From positions 1 to 32,465 of the forward strand of contig BJHE01000025.1 of NCBI GenBank assembly GCA_014191755.1: a stretch of DNA of 32,465 nucleotides. The letters are read 5' to 3'. Within the stretch, counting starts at the first letter, position 1. Each line of letters starts with the position of its first letter. The stretch is from Cyanobium sp. Lineage in GTDB: Bacteria; Cyanobacteriota; Cyanobacteriia; PCC-6307; Cyanobiaceae. Below are positions 8,300-18,396 of the stretch, piece by piece. The notes below the pieces were generated by a model. The model ran no database searches. It worked only from the letters and a program-made list of their open reading frames with translations, and had not been told where the DNA came from. The translations under genes and the position numbers were made by a program.

Positions 8300-8305
8300 T
8301 AGGCT
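8300..8305 (+). promoter_or_regulatory. Candidate -10 box of nadB
   Basis: TAGGCT within CCCATAGGCTCC, ending 20 bases before the ATG at 8326 and 45 bases after the psbU terminator. It resembles the CCATAGRGT boxes seen before other genes here. No good -35 hexamer is visible. Confidence 0.3.
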
Positions 8306-8325
8306 CCCTCAAGCTGGGCTTGGCG

Positions 8326-9990
8326 ATGCAGCATCCGGATCTGGCCGCCAACTGGGATGTGGTTGTGGTGGGCAGCGGGGCCGCCGGCCTGATGACCTGC
8401 CTGGAGCTGCCAGCCGGCCTGAGGGTGCTGCTGCTGAGCAAGCAGGACGGACCGCCCTCCGCCAGCCGCTGGGCCCAGGGCGGGATCGCTGCGGTGACCA
8501 GGCCCGAGGACAGCTTCGAGAGCCACATCCTGGACACCCTTCGGGCCGGCGCTGACCTCTGCGACCGACGGGCCGTGGACCTGCTGGTGCGGGATGCCCC
8601 GGGCTGTGTGGCGAGGTTGCTGGAGCTGGGCATGGGCTTCGATCGGGAGGCCGACCAGCTGAGCACCACCCTCGAGGCGGCCCACAGCCACCGAAGGGTG
8701 CTGCACGCCCAGGACCGGACCGGGGGTGCCCTTGTGGATGCCCTGGAACGGGAGGTGCTGCAGCAGGAGGGCCTAGAGCAACACAAGGGCGTTCCGGCCC
8801 TACAGCTGTGGGTGGAGGCGGGCCGCTGCGTGGGTCTACAGGTGCTGGATGGGCACAGGCTGCGCTGGCTGCGGGCCAGGGCGGTGGTCCTGGCCTGCGG
8901 CGGCGGTGGCCATCTGTTTGCCCACACCACCAATCCCGCCCAGGCCAGCGGCGACGGGGTGGCCATGGCCTGGAGCGCTGGAGCAGCGGTGCGCGACATC
9001 GAATTCGTGCAGTTCCACCCCACGGCGCTGATGCTCCCCGGCGCCCCCCACTTCCTGATTAGCGAGGCGGTGCGGGGGGAGGGGGCCCGCCTCTGCGATG
9101 CGGCCGGGAACAGCCCGGTGGCCCAGCTGGCCGGTGGCGATCTGGCCCCCCGCGACCAGGTGAGCCGCGCCCTGGCGCGGCGCATGCAGGAGCTGGGGGT
9201 GGACAACCTCTGGCTCGACCTGCGGCCGGTGGGCCAGGCGCGGCTGGACAGTCAGTTCCCCACAATCCTTGGCCGCTGCCGGGCCCTGGGCCTCGATCCC
9301 ATCGGCGCGCCAATTCCAGTGGCCCCCGCTGCCCACTACTGGATGGGCGGCGTGGGCACCGACCTGGAGGCGGCCACCAGCCTGCCGGGGCTGTATGCCG
9401 TGGGGGAGGTGGCCTGCACTGGCGTACATGGCGCCAACCGACTGGCCAGCAACTCGTTGATGGAGTGCCTGGTGTTCGCCCGGCGCCTGCGGAACATCCG
9501 CCTGGGAGAACCCTTTTGCTGCGATGCCGGTGAGGGGCCTGCCCTAGCGCTGGCGGATCCGCCCCTGCCGGAACCGGAGCGGATTCAGCGGCAGATCGCC
9601 AACCTCAGGCAGCTCTGCTGGCTAGTGGCGGGGGTGGAACGTAAGGGCCTGATGCTCAGCGCAGCCCTGGGGGAGGTGCGCCGCCGGCGGAGCGAGCTGG
9701 AGGCCGAACCGCTGCTACGCAGCATTCACGACCATGTTCCTGGACAGACCCTTGAACTCAGTGCGATGACGGCCAGCGGGTCCAGGCTGCTCCACGACCT
9801 GCGCCAGCGGCTGGTGCTGGCGGAGCTCCTGATCGAGGCGGCCTGCTTCCGCAGCGAAAGCCGGGGCGGCCATTTCCGCACCGATGCCCCGGCCCCCCAG
9901 CCCTTCTGGCGCCGCCACAGCCTCCAGCGGCGGGGCCAGCGGATCCACACCGAACCGGTGGATCAGGGGCTGGGAACCGACCCCTTGTAG
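8326..9990 (+). CDS. nadB: L-aspartate oxidase
   Basis: A 554-residue FAD-dependent enzyme oxidising L-aspartate to iminoaspartate, the first step of de novo NAD synthesis, working with the Fe-S enzyme NadA. Seen: the dinucleotide-binding motif VVVVGSGAAGL near residues 13-23, SRWAQGGIAAV near 46-56, the catalytic-region AHSHRRVLHAQDRTGGAL near 121-138, ACGGGGHLFAHTTNP near 190-204, and the C-terminal FAD segment AVGEVACTGVHGANRLASNS near 360-380. These identify NadB over succinate or fumarate reductase flavoproteins. A TTG two codons upstream (8320) is an alternative start. The 3' end overlaps the convergent VKOR gene by 28 bases. Confidence 0.95.
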   Translation: MQHPDLAANWDVVVVGSGAAGLMTCLELPAGLRVLLLSKQDGPPSASRWAQGGIAAVTRPEDSFESHILDTLRAGADLCDRRAVDLLVRDAPGCVARLLELGMGFDREADQLSTTLEAAHSHRRVLHAQDRTGGALVDALEREVLQQEGLEQHKGVPALQLWVEAGRCVGLQVLDGHRLRWLRARAVVLACGGGGHLFAHTTNPAQASGDGVAMAWSAGAAVRDIEFVQFHPTALMLPGAPHFLISEAVRGEGARLCDAAGNSPVAQLAGGDLAPRDQVSRALARRMQELGVDNLWLDLRPVGQARLDSQFPTILGRCRALGLDPIGAPIPVAPAAHYWMGGVGTDLEAATSLPGLYAVGEVACTGVHGANRLASNSLMECLVFARRLRNIRLGEPFCCDAGEGPALALADPPLPEPERIQRQIANLRQLCWLVAGVERKGLMLSAALGEVRRRRSELEAEPLLRSIHDHVPGQTLELSAMTASGSRLLHDLRQRLVLAELLIEAACFRSESRGGHFRTDAPAPQPFWRRHSLQRRGQRIHTEPVDQGLGTDPL

Positions 9991-10892
9991 CCACTGAGCT
10001 CGGCAAGTTTCTGGAGCGGCTTCACCCCGGAATCCAGCTTGCCGTTGATCTCCCAGGAGGGGAAGCCCTGGATGTTCTTGGCGCGGCAGAGATCCGCCTG
10101 GTTGTTGCGGCCATCAGGGGCGCACTCCACGATCTTGAGCTTGGCGCTGGCCTCCTTGCCGAACAGCTCCTTCTGTTCGTGGCAGTGGGGGCACCAGTAG
10201 GCGGAATACATCACGGCACCCTTGGCGGTGAGGTGCTCTGCCAGGGGCATCACCCCCGGGCGGGTGGTGGAGGTCACGGGGATGGGCATGCCGGGACCGG
10301 TGGCCACGTTGGGACGATCCATCGCGCTGGCCCAAGCGATGCCGGTGAGACCCACGAGCAGAGACGTGATCAGCCCCCGGAAAATGAGCTGGCCCTTGTC
10401 TTCCCAGTCGCCCGCGAGCAGGGTCAGCACCAGCAGGGAGAGGCTCAGCAGGGCCGAGAGGATGCAGAAGGCGCAGATGGCCTTGATCTTGAACAGCATC
10501 ACCGCCATCAGCACCAGGCTGAACACAGCCATGCCGGCGGTGAGCAGAAACAGGGCCCAGCGGCTGCGGGAGAGCAGGTCTCGGCGCGCGTCCCCCTGGA
10601 GCACCAGGGGCAGCAGGGACAGCACCAGCACACCGGCGTAGGCCAGGAAGCCGAACAGTGACAGGGGCTGGCCGAAGAGAGAACCCCAGGCACTGTTAAG
10701 TACCTTGTCGCAGTCGCCTGCGCCGCCGGGACAGATGAGGGGACCCAGAATCCCCCAGCGCTTGAGGGTGATGGCTCCGGTGTCGATGGCACCGATGGTG
10801 GCCAGCACCGACATCACCACCCAGATCCAGCGGCGGCCGGGATCGGTGCGACGCCGCTGGCTGAGGCGGCTGGCCAGTTGGGTGGAGGTCAC
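9963..10892 (-). CDS. VKOR-thioredoxin fusion disulfide-forming protein
   Basis: A protein of about 309 residues with a vitamin K epoxide reductase (VKOR) domain fused to a thioredoxin-like domain. Seen: helices from about residue 20, the loop cysteines CPGGAGDCDKVLNS near residues 53-66, the active CAFC motif (KAICAFCILSALL) near residue 150, and a C-terminal thioredoxin fold with YWCPHCHEQKELFG near residues 235-248. In cyanobacteria such fusions oxidise thiols of lumenal or periplasmic proteins with quinone as acceptor, and the plant homologue LTO1 is needed for photosystem II assembly. The frame runs further upstream to 11060; I favour the GTG at 10892 because homologues begin close to STQLASR, though no good ribosome site is visible. 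It converges on nadB and is divergent from rimO. Confidence 0.92.
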   Translation of the reverse strand: MTSTQLASRLSQRRRTDPGRRWIWVVMSVLATIGAIDTGAITLKRWGILGPLICPGGAGDCDKVLNSAWGSLFGQPLSLFGFLAYAGVLVLSLLPLVLQGDARRDLLSRSRWALFLLTAGMAVFSLVLMAVMLFKIKAICAFCILSALLSLSLLVLTLLAGDWEDKGQLIFRGLITSLLVGLTGIAWASAMDRPNVATGPGMPIPVTSTTRPGVMPLAEHLTAKGAVMYSAYWCPHCHEQKELFGKEASAKLKIVECAPDGRNNQADLCRAKNIQGFPSWEINGKLDSGVKPLQKLAELSGYKGSVPSP

Positions 10893-11002
10893 GGCGGCGG
10901 GAGCGATGGCGCCATTCTCGCAGCCGCAGGCGATGTCGGCCCGGATTGCCGTCAGCGCGCCCCCGGGAGCACGGGGTCGGCCCGGCGGGCCCGCCGCTTC
11001 CA

Positions 11003-11008
11003 TAGGGT
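11003..11008 (+). promoter_or_regulatory. Candidate -10 box of rimO
   Basis: TAGGGT within TTCCATAGGGTGG. It ends 30 bases before an ATG at 11039 and 120 before the ATG at 11129. It resembles the boxes ahead of uppP, zds and the Fe-S gene. Confidence 0.35.
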
Positions 11009-11128
11009 GGCTGAACGGCCAGAGCCGGAACCTCCCGCATGAAGCCCGCACCCAGTCCATCCGCCGGCAGCCGGTCCATCCCCGCTGGGGCGACCGTCAG
11101 CACAGCGGCGGGATCGGAGCCCATCACC

Positions 11129-12523
11129 ATGGACATGACCCAGCCTCCGGCCAAACCCACCGTGGCTTTCGCCCATCTGGGCTGCGAAAAGAACCGAGTC
11201 GACACCGAACACATGCTCGGCTTGCTCGCCGAGGCCGGCTACGGCGTGAGCGCCGATGAAAGCGAGGCCGCCGTGGTGGTGGTGAACACGTGCAGCTTCA
11301 TCCAGGACGCCCGCGAGGAATCGGTGCGCACCCTGGTGGAACTGGCCGAGCAGGGCAAGGAGCTCATTATTGCTGGATGCCTGGCCCAGCACTTCCAGGA
11401 GGAGCTGCTCGACTCCCTGCCGGAAGCAAAGGCGATCGTGGGCACCGGCGATTACCAGCACATCGTGAGCGTGCTGGAACGGGTGGAGGCCGGCGAGCGG
11501 GTGAACCAGGTGAGCGCCGTGCCCACCTTCGTGGCCGATGAGCACCTGCCCCGCTATCGCACCACCAGTGAGGCGGTGGCCTACCTCAAGGTGGCCGAGG
11601 GTTGCGACTATCGCTGCGCCTTCTGCATCATTCCCCACCTGCGCGGCGACCAGCGTTCGCGCCCGATCGAAAGCATCCTGGCCGAGGCGCGCCAGCTCGC
11701 GGCCCAAGGGGTGCAGGAGCTGGTGCTGATCAGCCAGATCACCACCAACTACGGCCTCGACCTCTACGGCAGGCCCCAGCTCGCGGAACTGCTGCGCGCC
11801 CTCGGCGCGGTGGAGATCCCCTGGATCCGCGTGCATTACGCCTACCCCACCGGCCTCACCTCCGAGGTGCTGGCGGCCTATCGGGAGGTGCCCAACGTGC
11901 TGCCTTACCTGGATCTGCCTCTGCAGCACAGCCATCCCGATGTGCTGCGGGCGATGAACCGTCCCTGGCAGGCCGGCGTGACCGGTGGCCTGCTGCAGAG
12001 GATCCGCCAGGAGCTGCCAGAGGCAGTGCTGCGCACCACCTTCATCGTGGGTTTCCCCGGCGAAACCGAGGAGCACTTCAAGCACCTGCTCGCTTTCGTG
12101 GCCGAGCAACGCTTCGATCATGTGGGCGTGTTCACCTTCTCCCCGGAGGAGGGCACCCCGGCCGCGGAACTCCCCGATCCAGTGCCGGCAGAGGTGGCTG
12201 CCCAGCGCAAGGACCGCCTAATGGCGCTGCAGCAGCCGATCGCGGCCGAGCGCAACGCCGCCTGGGTGGGCCGCATCGTGGATGTGCTGATCGAGCAGGA
12301 GAACCCAAGCACCGGCGCGATGCTGGGCCGTTGCGCCCGCTTTGCTCCGGAGGTGGATGGCGAGGTGCGGGTCATGCCCGGTGAAGGAGGGCTCTGCGCC
12401 GCCCCCGGCACCCTGGTGCCGGTGAGGATCACCGCCGCCGACACCTACGACCTGATCGGGGAAGTCGTAGGGGCCAAAGCGATGGTGGGCGATGCGCTCG
12501 CCGCCCACCGGCCGGCTTCTTGA
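11129..12523 (+). CDS. rimO: Ribosomal protein S12 methylthiotransferase RimO
   Basis: A 464-residue radical SAM enzyme that adds a methylthio group to an aspartate of ribosomal protein S12. Seen: an N-terminal UPF0004 domain with three Cys for the auxiliary cluster ([14 protein letters not shown] near residue 19, [15 protein letters not shown]), the radical SAM motif CDYRCAFC near residues 159-166, then [19 protein letters not shown] and [13 protein letters not shown], and a C-terminal TRAM region. GCEKNRVD and the overall features separate RimO from MiaB. Start: the ATG at 11129 has GGAG 9 bases upstream and gives the usual family length; the upstream ATG at 11039 would add 30 low-complexity residues but lies at a typical distance from a promoter-like box. 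It is followed by an MFS gene. Confidence 0.95.
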   Translation: MDMTQPPAKPTVAFAHLGCEKNRVDTEHMLGLLAEAGYGVSADESEAAVVVVNTCSFIQDAREESVRTLVELAEQGKELIIAGCLAQHFQEELLDSLPEAKAIVGTGDYQHIVSVLERVEAGERVNQVSAVPTFVADEHLPRYRTTSEAVAYLKVAEGCDYRCAFCIIPHLRGDQRSRPIESILAEARQLAAQGVQELVLISQITTNYGLDLYGRPQLAELLRALGAVEIPWIRVHYAYPTGLTSEVLAAYREVPNVLPYLDLPLQHSHPDVLRAMNRPWQAGVTGGLLQRIRQELPEAVLRTTFIVGFPGETEEHFKHLLAFVAEQRFDHVGVFTFSPEEGTPAAELPDPVPAEVAAQRKDRLMALQQPIAAERNAAWVGRIVDVLIEQENPSTGAMLGRCARFAPEVDGEVRVMPGEGGLCAAPGTLVPVRITAADTYDLIGEVVGAKAMVGDALAAHRPAS

Positions 12524-12546
12524 GCCCGCGCTCCCGGACCGGGAAG

Positions 12547-13929
12547 ATGCCGGACCTGGCCCCCGGGCGGGAGTCGGATTCGGAATCCGCCGGCACATCA
12601 TCCGGACCGGACCAGCCTCGAACCCAACCCGACCTGGCCGAGCGCCTTGGAGACCCCGGGCGGCGGCGGCGGGAAAACCGCCTCAGCCTGGCCAGCCAGC
12701 GCCAGCTTTACTTGTTGGCCTCCGGCATGAGCACAGCCGGATCCTTCGCGGGCCTCACCGCCAAGAGCTGGATCCTGCTGCACAACAGCGGCAACGCCTT
12801 GATCCTTGCCCTGCACTTCGGCTGCCTGGCGCTGCCCAGCCTGTTGCTGAGCGGCCCCGCCGGGGTGGCAACGGACCGTCTGGGCTGCGAGAAGGTGCTG
12901 ATCCGCGCCCAGTGGGGACTGTTCGGGGCCGCCCTGCTCGGGGCTCTGGCGATCCCGCTGTTGCAGGGGCAGCTCCAGGTGGCAATGCTGCTGCTCAGCA
13001 CCCTGCTGGTGGGGGTGGCCAGCAGCTACGAGCTCACCGCCCGCAACAAGTACAGCGCGCTGCTGGTGGAGGATCCGGAGCACCTCGGCCGCTATATCGC
13101 AAGCTTTTCGGTGGTGTTCAACGTGGGCAAGCTGATCGGCCCACCGCTGGGGGGCTGGCTGCTGGCTCTCGGGGGGGCCACCACGGCCCTGGTCCTGGAT
13201 GCGGCCACCTACCTGCTACCTCTCGCCACGGTGATGGGGCTGCTGCATCCGATCCGCTCGGCGGAGCAGCGCAGCGGGCCTGGCCGCTCCGCCTCCCTGG
13301 GCACTGCCTGGCGCGAGTGCGGTCCAGTGCTGCGCCATGTGCTGCGCTTCACGGCCATCGCCACCCTGGTGGGTTTCTTCCATCCAGGCCTGGCCCCGCT
13401 GATCGCCCGGCAGGTGCTTGGGCCCTCGCCCCAGGCCCTGGGCATTTTCACCAGTGTGCTGGCGGCCGGGAGCATCTGCGGCGGTATCACGCTGCAGCGC
13501 AACAGCGCTTGGCTCACGGCTCGGCCGGGACTGCTGCTGGGCAGCTGCACCTTGCTCACGGCCCTGGCCCAGCTGGGGATGGCCACCGGGGCAGGCCATC
13601 CCGCCATTGAACTGGCGATGACCTTCCTGATTGGGGCGGGCACGGCCTGCCTGCTGGCGGGCACGAATCTGATTGGCCAGGTGGGGGCACCGATGGCCTT
13701 ACGGGGTCGCATGGCAGGCCTGGGCCAGATCGCCTTCCTGGGGGGCGGGGGTCTGAGCGGCATCGCAGCGGCTCTAATCAGCGCAAGGATTGGCCTGGGA
13801 GGCACCTTTGCCCTGCTCGGTGCCATCGGCTCCGTGCTGGGGCTCGGCGAACTGGTGCTGCAGGGCCGGCTCAGGCTGGTGCCGCCCTCAAGCCTCAAAT
13901 CAGACGAATCCGACGAAGAAGCACGGTGA
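12547..13929 (+). CDS. MFS exporter (EntS-like)
   Basis: A roughly 460-residue major facilitator protein with 11-12 hydrophobic segments. Seen: a hydrophilic N-terminal tail of about 50 residues, LASGMSTAGSFAGLTAKSW in the first helix region, SGPAGVATDRLGCEKVL (loop 2-3, the position of the MFS motif A), ELTARNKYSALLVEDPEHLG and SVVFNVGKLIGPPLGGWLL, the last a pattern common in the EntS/multidrug branch (MFS_3). The substrate is unknown. The frame opens at a TTG (12520) overlapping the rimO stop; I chose the ATG at 12547. It probably shares a transcript with rimO. The charged C terminus (SDESDEEAR) is encoded antisense to the end of the petL-like gene. Confidence 0.85.
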   Translation: MPDLAPGRESDSESAGTSSGPDQPRTQPDLAERLGDPGRRRRENRLSLASQRQLYLLASGMSTAGSFAGLTAKSWILLHNSGNALILALHFGCLALPSLLLSGPAGVATDRLGCEKVLIRAQWGLFGAALLGALAIPLLQGQLQVAMLLLSTLLVGVASSYELTARNKYSALLVEDPEHLGRYIASFSVVFNVGKLIGPPLGGWLLALGGATTALVLDAATYLLPLATVMGLLHPIRSAEQRSGPGRSASLGTAWRECGPVLRHVLRFTAIATLVGFFHPGLAPLIARQVLGPSPQALGIFTSVLAAGSICGGITLQRNSAWLTARPGLLLGSCTLLTALAQLGMATGAGHPAIELAMTFLIGAGTACLLAGTNLIGQVGAPMALRGRMAGLGQIAFLGGGGLSGIAAALISARIGLGGTFALLGAIGSVLGLGELVLQGRLRLVPPSSLKSDESDEEAR

Positions 13930-13987
13930 GGAGAAATGCTGCGGTGAGTCCACCACCCACCAGAGCCAAATAGATCGCGGCGCCCAT
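13895..13987 (-). CDS. petL: PetL-like cytochrome b6f small subunit
   Basis: A 30-residue single-helix protein: a short N terminus, a hydrophobic stretch YLALVGGGLTAAFLLTVLL, and the C terminus RRIRLI. Plant and cyanobacterial PetL share the same architecture of about 31 residues: N-terminal helix, then a basic residue and an (R/K)xI(R/K)LI end, for example KIRLI in chloroplast PetL. PetL sits at the periphery of the cytochrome b6f complex and affects its stability. An in-frame ATG nine codons upstream (14014) would give 39 residues; I prefer 13987 on family length. No clear ribosome site supports either. The last 35 bases overlap the convergent MFS gene. Identification rests on size, hydropathy and the C-terminal motif. 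Confidence 0.7.
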   Translation of the reverse strand: MGAAIYLALVGGGLTAAFLLTVLLRRIRLI

Positions 13988-14014
13988 GGACCACTGCTGC
14001 AGGAACCAGGCCAT

Positions 14015-14367
14015 TACAGCAGAGCGGAAGGGTTCGCCGGGGTCCGGCGGCACTGGCCGTGGTGCATCGCAACCCAGCCAGGGCACCGCACCAGAGCGAA
14101 AGGACCGGGCCGATGGCCTGGGGGGGAAGCCCGAATGGCCTGCGGATCGCCAGCGGCGACGAAGCTGCCGCAATCGCCCGCTGATCAGCCCGGACCCGCC
14201 GAGGAGAGCGAATACCCGAGCGCGGCCGGGCGGGTTTCCCGAAGCGTCTAAGGGGGGAGAAGCGCTGCCCCAGAGCCGGAGCGCACCCCCTGGCTGCCGG
14301 CCAACGGGGGGCCTCGTGCGGAGCCGAGATTCGCCAACTTGAAGGGTCGGCTGGTCCGGAAACCCTC
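14015..14367. other. Long GC-rich spacer between petL and radical SAM gene
   Basis: About 350 bases between the divergent petL-like gene and the B12-radical SAM gene. It contains a perfect short hairpin CGCCGG-GGT-CCGGCG at 14035-14049, lying in the presumed petL leader. Open frames across it have no recognisable product. I looked for RNase P, tmRNA, SRP RNA and Yfr1-type signatures and saw none. An unannotated small RNA cannot be excluded. Confidence 0.35.
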
Positions 14368-14373
14368 TAGGGT
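14368..14373 (+). promoter_or_regulatory. Candidate -10 box of B12-radical SAM gene
   Basis: TAGGGT in CCTCTAGGGTTG, ending 27 bases before the ATG at 14401. Similar to the boxes preceding uppP and rimO. No convincing -35 hexamer at 17 bases. Confidence 0.3.
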
Positions 14374-14400
14374 TGAAGACACTCCGGGGCGACCGCACCC

Positions 14401-16011
<1,611 letters not shown>

Positions 16012-16030
16012 CGCCTTCAGCCGCCGCCGG

Positions 16031-16423
16031 TCAGTCCTGAACGTAGGCCTCGCCCGCCAGCAGTGCGGCCTCGGCTTTCTGAAGCTCGCGGCCCAAGTAA
16101 AGGGCGTGATCAAGGCGGCTGAGGGGATGAGACCCACCTGCCTCGGTGAGGAGAACGCCCAGTTCCTTAGCGGTCCGACCTCGGAATACAGACAGAGGGG
16201 TGCGGGGTCCGGCGTTGCGACAGGAGAGCACCTCGCCAGTATCTGGATCGGTGGCCAGCCCCCGCTCATCGATGCCGTTGCCATAGTGCTCGGCCACCAG
16301 TACGGCGGCCTCGTGATCCACCAGGATCAGGAAATATCCGGCCGGATCGAGGTCGATCGTGCGCTGGGAGAGCCCTTCATCCAGGGCGGTGGCCGCCGCG
16401 AGCAGCGAAACAGGAACATCCAT
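16031..16423 (-). CDS. DUF4346 family protein
   Basis: A 130-residue soluble protein. Seen: DLDPAGYFLILVDHEAAVLVAEHYGNGIDERG in the centre, the pattern typical of DUF4346, a small cyanobacterial/archaeal domain of unknown function that also occurs at the C terminus of some dihydropteroate-synthase-related proteins; then ATDPDTGEVLSCRNAG and a helical C terminus with LDHALYLGRELQKAEAALL. A TAACAT box at 16435-16430 lies only 6 bases upstream of the ATG, so the message could be nearly leaderless, or the box is chance. It lies 119 bases downstream of the GNAT-like gene and may be co-transcribed with it. Confidence 0.7.
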   Translation of the reverse strand: MDVPVSLLAAATALDEGLSQRTIDLDPAGYFLILVDHEAAVLVAEHYGNGIDERGLATDPDTGEVLSCRNAGPRTPLSVFRGRTAKELGVLLTEAGGSHPLSRLDHALYLGRELQKAEAALLAGEAYVQD

Positions 16424-16542
16424 GGGGCGATGTTATCGGCGCGCTCCTGGTGGAACCTGGCCCCCGGGTGGGCAGCCAGCAGCAGCAGGATCGTTCCGGG
16501 GACCTGACTTGTTCCACAAGCCTCCGAACCGGTGAGCTGGTT

Positions 16543-17757
16543 TCAGGGTTCGGAATCCGGAGTCGACTCCACGGCAGCCTCGACCCCTGGCAGGGGCGGC
16601 ACCCCGCCCCGGAAGGGCAGTTCGGCATTCACCGCCTCGATCTCCTCCAGCTGGGCGCCATTGGCCTCGGGCAACCAGCGCCGCAGGATGGCGGCGAAGC
16701 GGGGGTCACTCCAACGGTGCAGGCTGACGCGGGGTTCGGCCAAGAAGCCACGGCGCCGCTTGTGGCTGCCGCCGGCGCCGGGATCAAAGCGGCGGATGCC
16801 CCGCTCGATCGCCCAGGCAATCGGGGCGTAGTAACAGACCTCGAAGTGCAGGTTCTCCAGATCCACATCACTGCCCCAATAACGGCCCCAGAGCCCCTGG
16901 CCATCCTGCATGCACAGCGACATCGCCACCGGATCGGCGGGATCGCCGCCATGGGCACTGAACAGCACCAGATCGGAGCGCAACTCGCCGGCAGCCTTAA
17001 AGAAGGCCTGCGTGAGGTACTTGCTGCCCCAGGGCCCCCAGCGGGCGCAGTGCTGGGCATAGAAGTGGTGCATCCGCTCCAACAGTGCAGGCGCAATCTC
17101 TTCCCCCACCACCGCGGTCACCGTGAGGCCGGCGGCGGCCACGGCGGCGCGCTCGCGGCGCACGTTGCGGCGCTGATTGGCATTGAAGCCAGCCAGATAG
17201 GCCTCGAAATCGCCGAAACCGGGGTTGGTCCAGCAGCCCTGCTGGTTGATCCAGGCGCTGCAGCCGGCCGCCTCAGCCAGGGGCCTCCAGCGGCAATCCA
17301 CATAGAGAAAATTGCAGCTGAGCAGCCCGTTCTGGCGGCAAAAGGCATCGATCAGCTCCAGCATCACAGCGGTGATGGCAGCTTCATCCTCCCCGGCGGC
17401 GATCAGGAAGCGGTAGCCCTCCACCGGACTGAGGGGGCTCATCCCCACGAGCTTGGGGTAGTAACGCAGCCCGAGCTGGCCGGCGAGCTGGGCGAATGAC
17501 TGGTCAAAGACGAATTCGCCGTAGCTGTGCCCCTTGAGATACAAGGGAGCCGCTGCCACCAGCTCCCCACCCCGCCACAGCCCCAGATGGCAGGGCTGCC
17601 AACCCTCCCGAGGCACGATGCTGCCGCTGGCCTCCAGACGGTGCAGCCAGCGCCAGCGGTAGAAGGGGGCTGCGGCATGGTCTCCCAGCAAGGAGTCCCA
17701 GGCTTCCTGGGGCAGTTCAGCGATGGCGCGGTGCCAGCGGGCTTGCAGCTCTGCCAT
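16543..17757 (-). CDS. FemAB/GNAT-like N-acyltransferase (COG3146 type)
   Basis: A 404-residue protein of the family annotated peptidogalycan biosynthesis/recognition or GNAT N-acetyltransferase (PF04339). Seen: DSLLGDHAAAPFYRWRWLHRLE near residues 20-40, AAPLYLKGHSYGEFVFDQSF, NFLYVD near residue 145, FNANQRRNVRRERAA near 195, FYAQHCARWGPWGSKYLTQAFF near 240, and RRFDPGAGGSHKRRRGF in the C-terminal part. These conserved stretches define the family, but no biochemical substrate is established. It starts at the ATG at 17757 and is divergent from the small secreted protein at 17827. Confidence 0.87.
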   Translation of the reverse strand: MAELQARWHRAIAELPQEAWDSLLGDHAAAPFYRWRWLHRLEASGSIVPREGWQPCHLGLWRGGELVAAAPLYLKGHSYGEFVFDQSFAQLAGQLGLRYYPKLVGMSPLSPVEGYRFLIAAGEDEAAITAVMLELIDAFCRQNGLLSCNFLYVDCRWRPLAEAAGCSAWINQQGCWTNPGFGDFEAYLAGFNANQRRNVRRERAAVAAAGLTVTAVVGEEIAPALLERMHHFYAQHCARWGPWGSKYLTQAFFKAAGELRSDLVLFSAHGGDPADPVAMSLCMQDGQGLWGRYWGSDVDLENLHFEVCYYAPIAWAIERGIRRFDPGAGGSHKRRRGFLAEPRVSLHRWSDPRFAAILRRWLPEANGAQLEEIEAVNAELPFRGGVPPLPGVEAAVESTPDSEP

Positions 17758-17826
17758 GGCAACAGCGGGGCGGTAACGGAGCCTGAAGGCGCAAAACTAA
17801 CGGCAACGTTCCCCTGGCTGACCACC

Positions 17827-18294
17827 GTGCACCACCCGACCTGGCCTCCATGCCGGCGTTGCCTGCCTGCGGCCCTGGGGATGCTGGGCGCCAGCCTGGC
17901 GCTGACGGGGTCGCCTCCAGCGCCGGTCCGGGCAGGCCTGCTCACGCCGGTGCTCCAGCTGATGCGGCCCCAGCTGGAGACCCGGCTGGCCAAGGTATGC
18001 GTGGAGACGGCCGCCGGGGGTAACCCTGAACTCCGGCGCAGCCTGGTGGAGCCCTGCCAACAGCTGGCCGTTCCCACCAGCCGCTGCCTGATTGAGGAAA
18101 CCGACAGCAGCGGCCGCGGCTTGGGGGTGGTGACCGAGCTGCTCTCCGGCCGCTTCGGCGATGACAGCGAGGTGGTGGTGAAACGCTGCCTGGCGCGGCT
18201 GTTCGGCATTCCAGCCGACAGCCTGCGGGATGTACGCCTGCGGGACCTGGGCCGGCACTTTGGATCCCGCCAGGTGGGCGTGGAGGGCCCCTGA
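17827..18294 (+). CDS. Small secreted protein of unknown function
   Basis: An open frame giving about 155 residues from the GTG at 17827. Seen: an N-terminal hydrophobic stretch (CLPAALGMLGASLALTG) followed by SPPAPVRAG, which reads as a signal peptide, then a helical, mildly charged mature part with four Cys (VCVETA, EPCQQL, SRCLIEE, KRCLARLFG) that could form disulfides in the periplasm or lumen. I do not recognise the family. The frame extends upstream to 17527, but that part is antisense to the GNAT-like gene. Start and reality are moderately supported by the signal peptide. Confidence 0.55.
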   Translation: MHHPTWPPCRRCLPAALGMLGASLALTGSPPAPVRAGLLTPVLQLMRPQLETRLAKVCVETAAGGNPELRRSLVEPCQQLAVPTSRCLIEETDSSGRGLGVVTELLSGRFGDDSEVVVKRCLARLFGIPADSLRDVRLRDLGRHFGSRQVGVEGP

Positions 18295-18396
18295 TCAAAG
18301 CTCGAGGGAGCAGGCAGCCGCCGCGGGGCTCGATCGGTTCTCATCGTAGAAACGGGTCCTGAAGGGCCCTTGATCCCCGCCATTCCCCTGATCCCG

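Noticed and set aside
10952..12121. A 389-codon minus-strand frame opposite rimO
   Set aside because: Translation is rich in His, Gly and Gln with no recognisable domain; rimO on the other strand carries all its family motifs.
14015..14400. Possible tmRNA, RNase P RNA, SRP RNA or Yfr1
   Set aside because: The signature stretches of these RNAs (for example GAGGAAAGTCCGGGC for RNase P, CAGGTCCGGAAGGAAGCAGCC-type for SRP) are not present on either strand.
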